From Leisingera sp. SS27 (GTDB taxonomy: Bacteria > Pseudomonadota > Alphaproteobacteria > Rhodobacterales > Rhodobacteraceae), in contig NZ_JAQNCY010000002.1 in NCBI RefSeq assembly GCF_028368855.1, positions 272,233-336,232 of the forward strand: 64,000 bases of DNA, in the 5' to 3' direction. The notes beneath the pieces are model-generated. The model was not told where the DNA came from and ran no database searches. It saw nothing but the letters and a program-made list of their open reading frames with translations. The position numbers and the translations under genes are program-made. Below, piece by piece: positions 62,189-64,000 of the stretch. How positions within the stretch are numbered: the first letter of the stretch is position 1; each line of letters opens with the position of its first letter.

Positions 62189-64000
62189 TCAGAACAGGAA
62201 GTCCTCTTCGGATAGTAGCGTGGCATTAACCCCGTGAAGCACCACGGTTCCGTGGTCAGCAACAGTAATGTGCGAATCCCCCGAAACGTCTGAGATGACA
62301 ACATCGCCAAACGAAACGCCCTCAATGTCGAGATTCAGCCTGTCGACCCCATCTTCGAAATCAGTGACTTGATCACTGCCGAATTGGTTTCCGAACACAA
62401 ATGTGTCGATCCCCAATCCTCCGGTAAGCGTGTCGTTGCCTGCGCCACCATCTATCTGGTTGTCGGCGTCCGAGCCAATCAAGGTGTTATTGCCTGAACC
62501 GCCAACAAGGTTCTCAATGTTGGTAACCTGTTCGACAAACCCATCTGAGAAGGTTGCTCTGGATTGAGACAAATCGACGGTAAAATGATTGCTGGAGTAT
62601 GAGAAGTCCAGTGTGTCGATACCTTCTCCGCCGTCGAAGAAGTCATCTCCAATGCTGCCGAACAATGTGTCGTTGCCTGCACCACCTTGGTGATTGTCGT
62701 CACCGTCACCACCTTGAAGCTGGTCGTTCCCATTTCCGCCAGAAAGGGTGTCGTTCCCTCTTCCGCCATCAAGGAAATTGTCCGCGTCTGAACCGATGAG
62801 GGTGTTGTGGCCGCTCCCGGCGATCACATTCTCAATATTGAGCACTTGCTCGACGAAGCCGTCCGTAAACACGGCTGTCGATTGGCTAAGATCGATAGTG
62901 TAGCCATTGCTGGAATAGGTGAAGTCGAGAGTGTCTACTCCCTCTCCGCCATCAAACAAATCTGCGCCTGTGTTACCAATGAGATAGTCGTCACCGGTCC
63001 CACCATTGTGGGTGTCGGCTCCACTTCCGCCATCAATACGGTCATTTCCTGCGCCGCCGTCGAGGCTGTCGTCGCCGGAAGTACCAACAAGCGTATCGTC
63101 TCCGCCATTATCTGTAACCTGATCGCTGATGGACTTGGCAGAAATACCTGCAAGATCCAGCACGGTTCCGTCCGCGAATTCGATCAGCTCCATGTCTTCG
63201 ATAGTATTTTCGAAGTGGTCGGTGACAGTAACGGTGTCTCCGTTGCCCAGAGTGATAACCAGATCCTTGCCCGCGTTCTGCGAGAAGGTGACATCCTCCG
63301 CGTTCACATCGGTGAAGACCAGGCGGTCGTTGACCTTCTGGCCGCTGTAGTCTGCGATGACATCATTGCCGTCGCCGAGGCTGTAGGTATAGGTATCCGC
63401 GCCGTCGCCGCCTTTCAGCGTGTCATTGCCAGCTCCGCCGAGGAACTGATCATTTCCGATGCCGCCAAGCACCAGATCATCCCCTGCACCATTCTGATCG
63501 CTGATGGACTTGGCAGAAATACCTGCAAGATCCAGCACGGTTCCGTCCGCGAATTCGATCAGCTCCATGTCTTCGATAGTATTTTCGAAGTGGTCTGTGA
63601 CAGTAACGGTGTCTCCGTTGCCCAGGGTGATAACCAGATCCTTGCCCGCGTTCTGCGAGAAGGTGACATCCTCCGCGTTCACATCGGTGAAGACCAGGCG
63701 GTCGTTGACCTTCTGGCCGCTGTAGTCTGCGATGACATCATTGCCGTCGCCCAGGCTGTAGGTATAGGTATCCGCGCCGTCGCCGCCTTTCAGCGTGTCA
63801 TTGCCAGCTCCGCCGAGGAACTGATCATTTCCGATGCCGCCAAGCACCAGATCATCCCCTGCACCATTCTGATCGCTGATGGACTTGGCAGAAATACCTG
63901 CAAGATCCAGCACGGTTCCGTCCGCGAATTCGATCAGCTCCATGTCTTCGATAGTATTTTCGAAGTGGTCGGTGACAGTAACGGTGTCTCCGTTGCCCAG
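62189..64000 (-). CDS. Giant RTX repeat protein, C-terminal part (start beyond window)
   Basis: The frame is open from the right edge to 62189 (about 600 residues visible). It contains repeated units of 125 residues, each with RTX nonapeptides (GIGNDQFLGGAGNDTLKGGD) and an HCBP-related domain (DLVITLGNGDTVTVTDHFEN). The C-terminal 280 residues are different RTX blocks (GGAGNDRIDGGSGADTHNGG) and end SEEDFLF, a typical type I secretion terminus. It is a calcium-binding, probably surface or secreted, large protein; adhesin- or enzyme-type N-terminus unknown. The first 5' part is outside the window. Confidence 0.9.
   Translation of the reverse strand: MGNGDTVTVTDHFENTIEDMELIEFADGTVLDLAGISAKSISDQNGAGDDLVLGGIGNDQFLGGAGNDTLKGGDGADTYTYSLGDGNDVIADYSGQKVNDRLVFTDVNAEDVTFSQNAGKDLVITLGNGDTVTVTDHFENTIEDMELIEFADGTVLDLAGISAKSISDQNGAGDDLVLGGIGNDQFLGGAGNDTLKGGDGADTYTYSLGDGNDVIADYSGQKVNDRLVFTDVNAEDVTFSQNAGKDLVITLGNGDTVTVTDHFENTIEDMELIEFADGTVLDLAGISAKSISDQVTDNGGDDTLVGTSGDDSLDGGAGNDRIDGGSGADTHNGGTGDDYLIGNTGADLFDGGEGVDTLDFTYSSNGYTIDLSQSTAVFTDGFVEQVLNIENVIAGSGHNTLIGSDADNFLDGGRGNDTLSGGNGNDQLQGGDGDDNHQGGAGNDTLFGSIGDDFFDGGEGIDTLDFSYSSNHFTVDLSQSRATFSDGFVEQVTNIENLVGGSGNNTLIGSDADNQIDGGAGNDTLTGGLGIDTFVFGNQFGSDQVTDFEDGVDRLNLDIEGVSFGDVVISDVSGDSHITVADHGTVVLHGVNATLLSEEDFLF
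63121..64000 (-). repeat. Tandem 375-bp coding repeat (125-residue RTX/HCBP unit)
   Basis: Units begin at 63121, 63496 and 63871 (period exactly 375 bases) and continue past the window end. They are virtually identical at DNA level, with only scattered single-base differences. Such arrays change length readily by recombination, and assembly of this region should be treated with care. Confidence 0.95.

Noticed and set aside
63121..64000. Regular exact repeats that could be mistaken for a CRISPR or other direct-repeat array
   Set aside because: They are in-frame 125-residue coding units of an RTX protein with no spacers.

Overview
The window looks like an alphaproteobacterial chromosome or large replicon of the Roseobacter group (Rhodobacteraceae; Leisingera/Phaeobacter/Ruegeria-like). 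The reasons are the high GC, the Entner-Doudoroff gene order, the RTX proteins, the roseobacter-type exopolysaccharide genes and the many IS5/IS3-type remnants. This assignment rests on protein recognition only.

Layout. (1) 1-8250 is an amino-sugar / cell-wall-sugar catabolic locus. Leftward genes are murQ, a sugar-binding protein, two ABC permeases and the start of an oxidoreductase. Rightward genes are a BadF-type sugar kinase, a GntR regulator, a NagB-II-like SIS deaminase and nagA. (2) 8477-14053 is zwf-edd-eda-pgi, which would take the resulting hexose phosphates through the Entner-Doudoroff pathway; no pgl is visible. (3) 14.1-18.6 kb is a scar region with nested IS remnants, orphan hypothetical genes, an HTH regulator and a two-frame IS5-type element. 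(4) 18.7-26.75 kb is a leftward operon: AmiC-like sensor, ANTAR antiterminator, Dpp-type ABC transporter, acetamidase/formamidase and a fused DppD-DppF ATPase. Its promoter is followed by an intrinsic terminator in the 5' leader, as expected for antitermination by an ANTAR protein. (5) 26.8-30.5 kb holds IS remnants, degenerate interspersed repeats and small AT-richer genes. (6) 30.57-33.33 kb encodes a secreted glycosidase-like RTX protein with three nearly identical 86-residue repeats. (7) 33.4-43.9 kb is a mobile region bounded by inverted copies of an integrase tail. Its core is a Tn7-like set, tnsA-tnsB-tnsC-tniQ, with a long multi-HTH TniQ and no CRISPR. Two related putative DNA-binding proteins lie on either side of the core, and a highly structured intergenic stretch lies beside tnsA. 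(8) 44.2-58.9 kb is an exopolysaccharide locus: glycosyltransferases, flippase, Wza-like lipoprotein, Wzc/GumC-like chain-length protein, O-antigen ligase-like protein, galU, a fused GT26/sugar-phosphate transferase and a LuxR-type response regulator. A periplasmic pterin-binding-like protein (PruR-type) next to a hybrid histidine kinase probably gives it sensory control. (9) 58.9-64 kb contains degenerate repeats, a solitary OLD-family ATPase-TOPRIM nuclease (a candidate phage-defence gene) and the 3' part of a giant RTX protein with exact 375-bp repeats that runs off the window.

The most novel-looking systems are the Tn7-like element with its flanking paralogues and RNA-like intergenic region, the ANTAR-controlled amide/peptide operon, and the PruR-like / hybrid-kinase pair inside the polysaccharide locus. 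No tRNA, rRNA or CRISPR array was seen.
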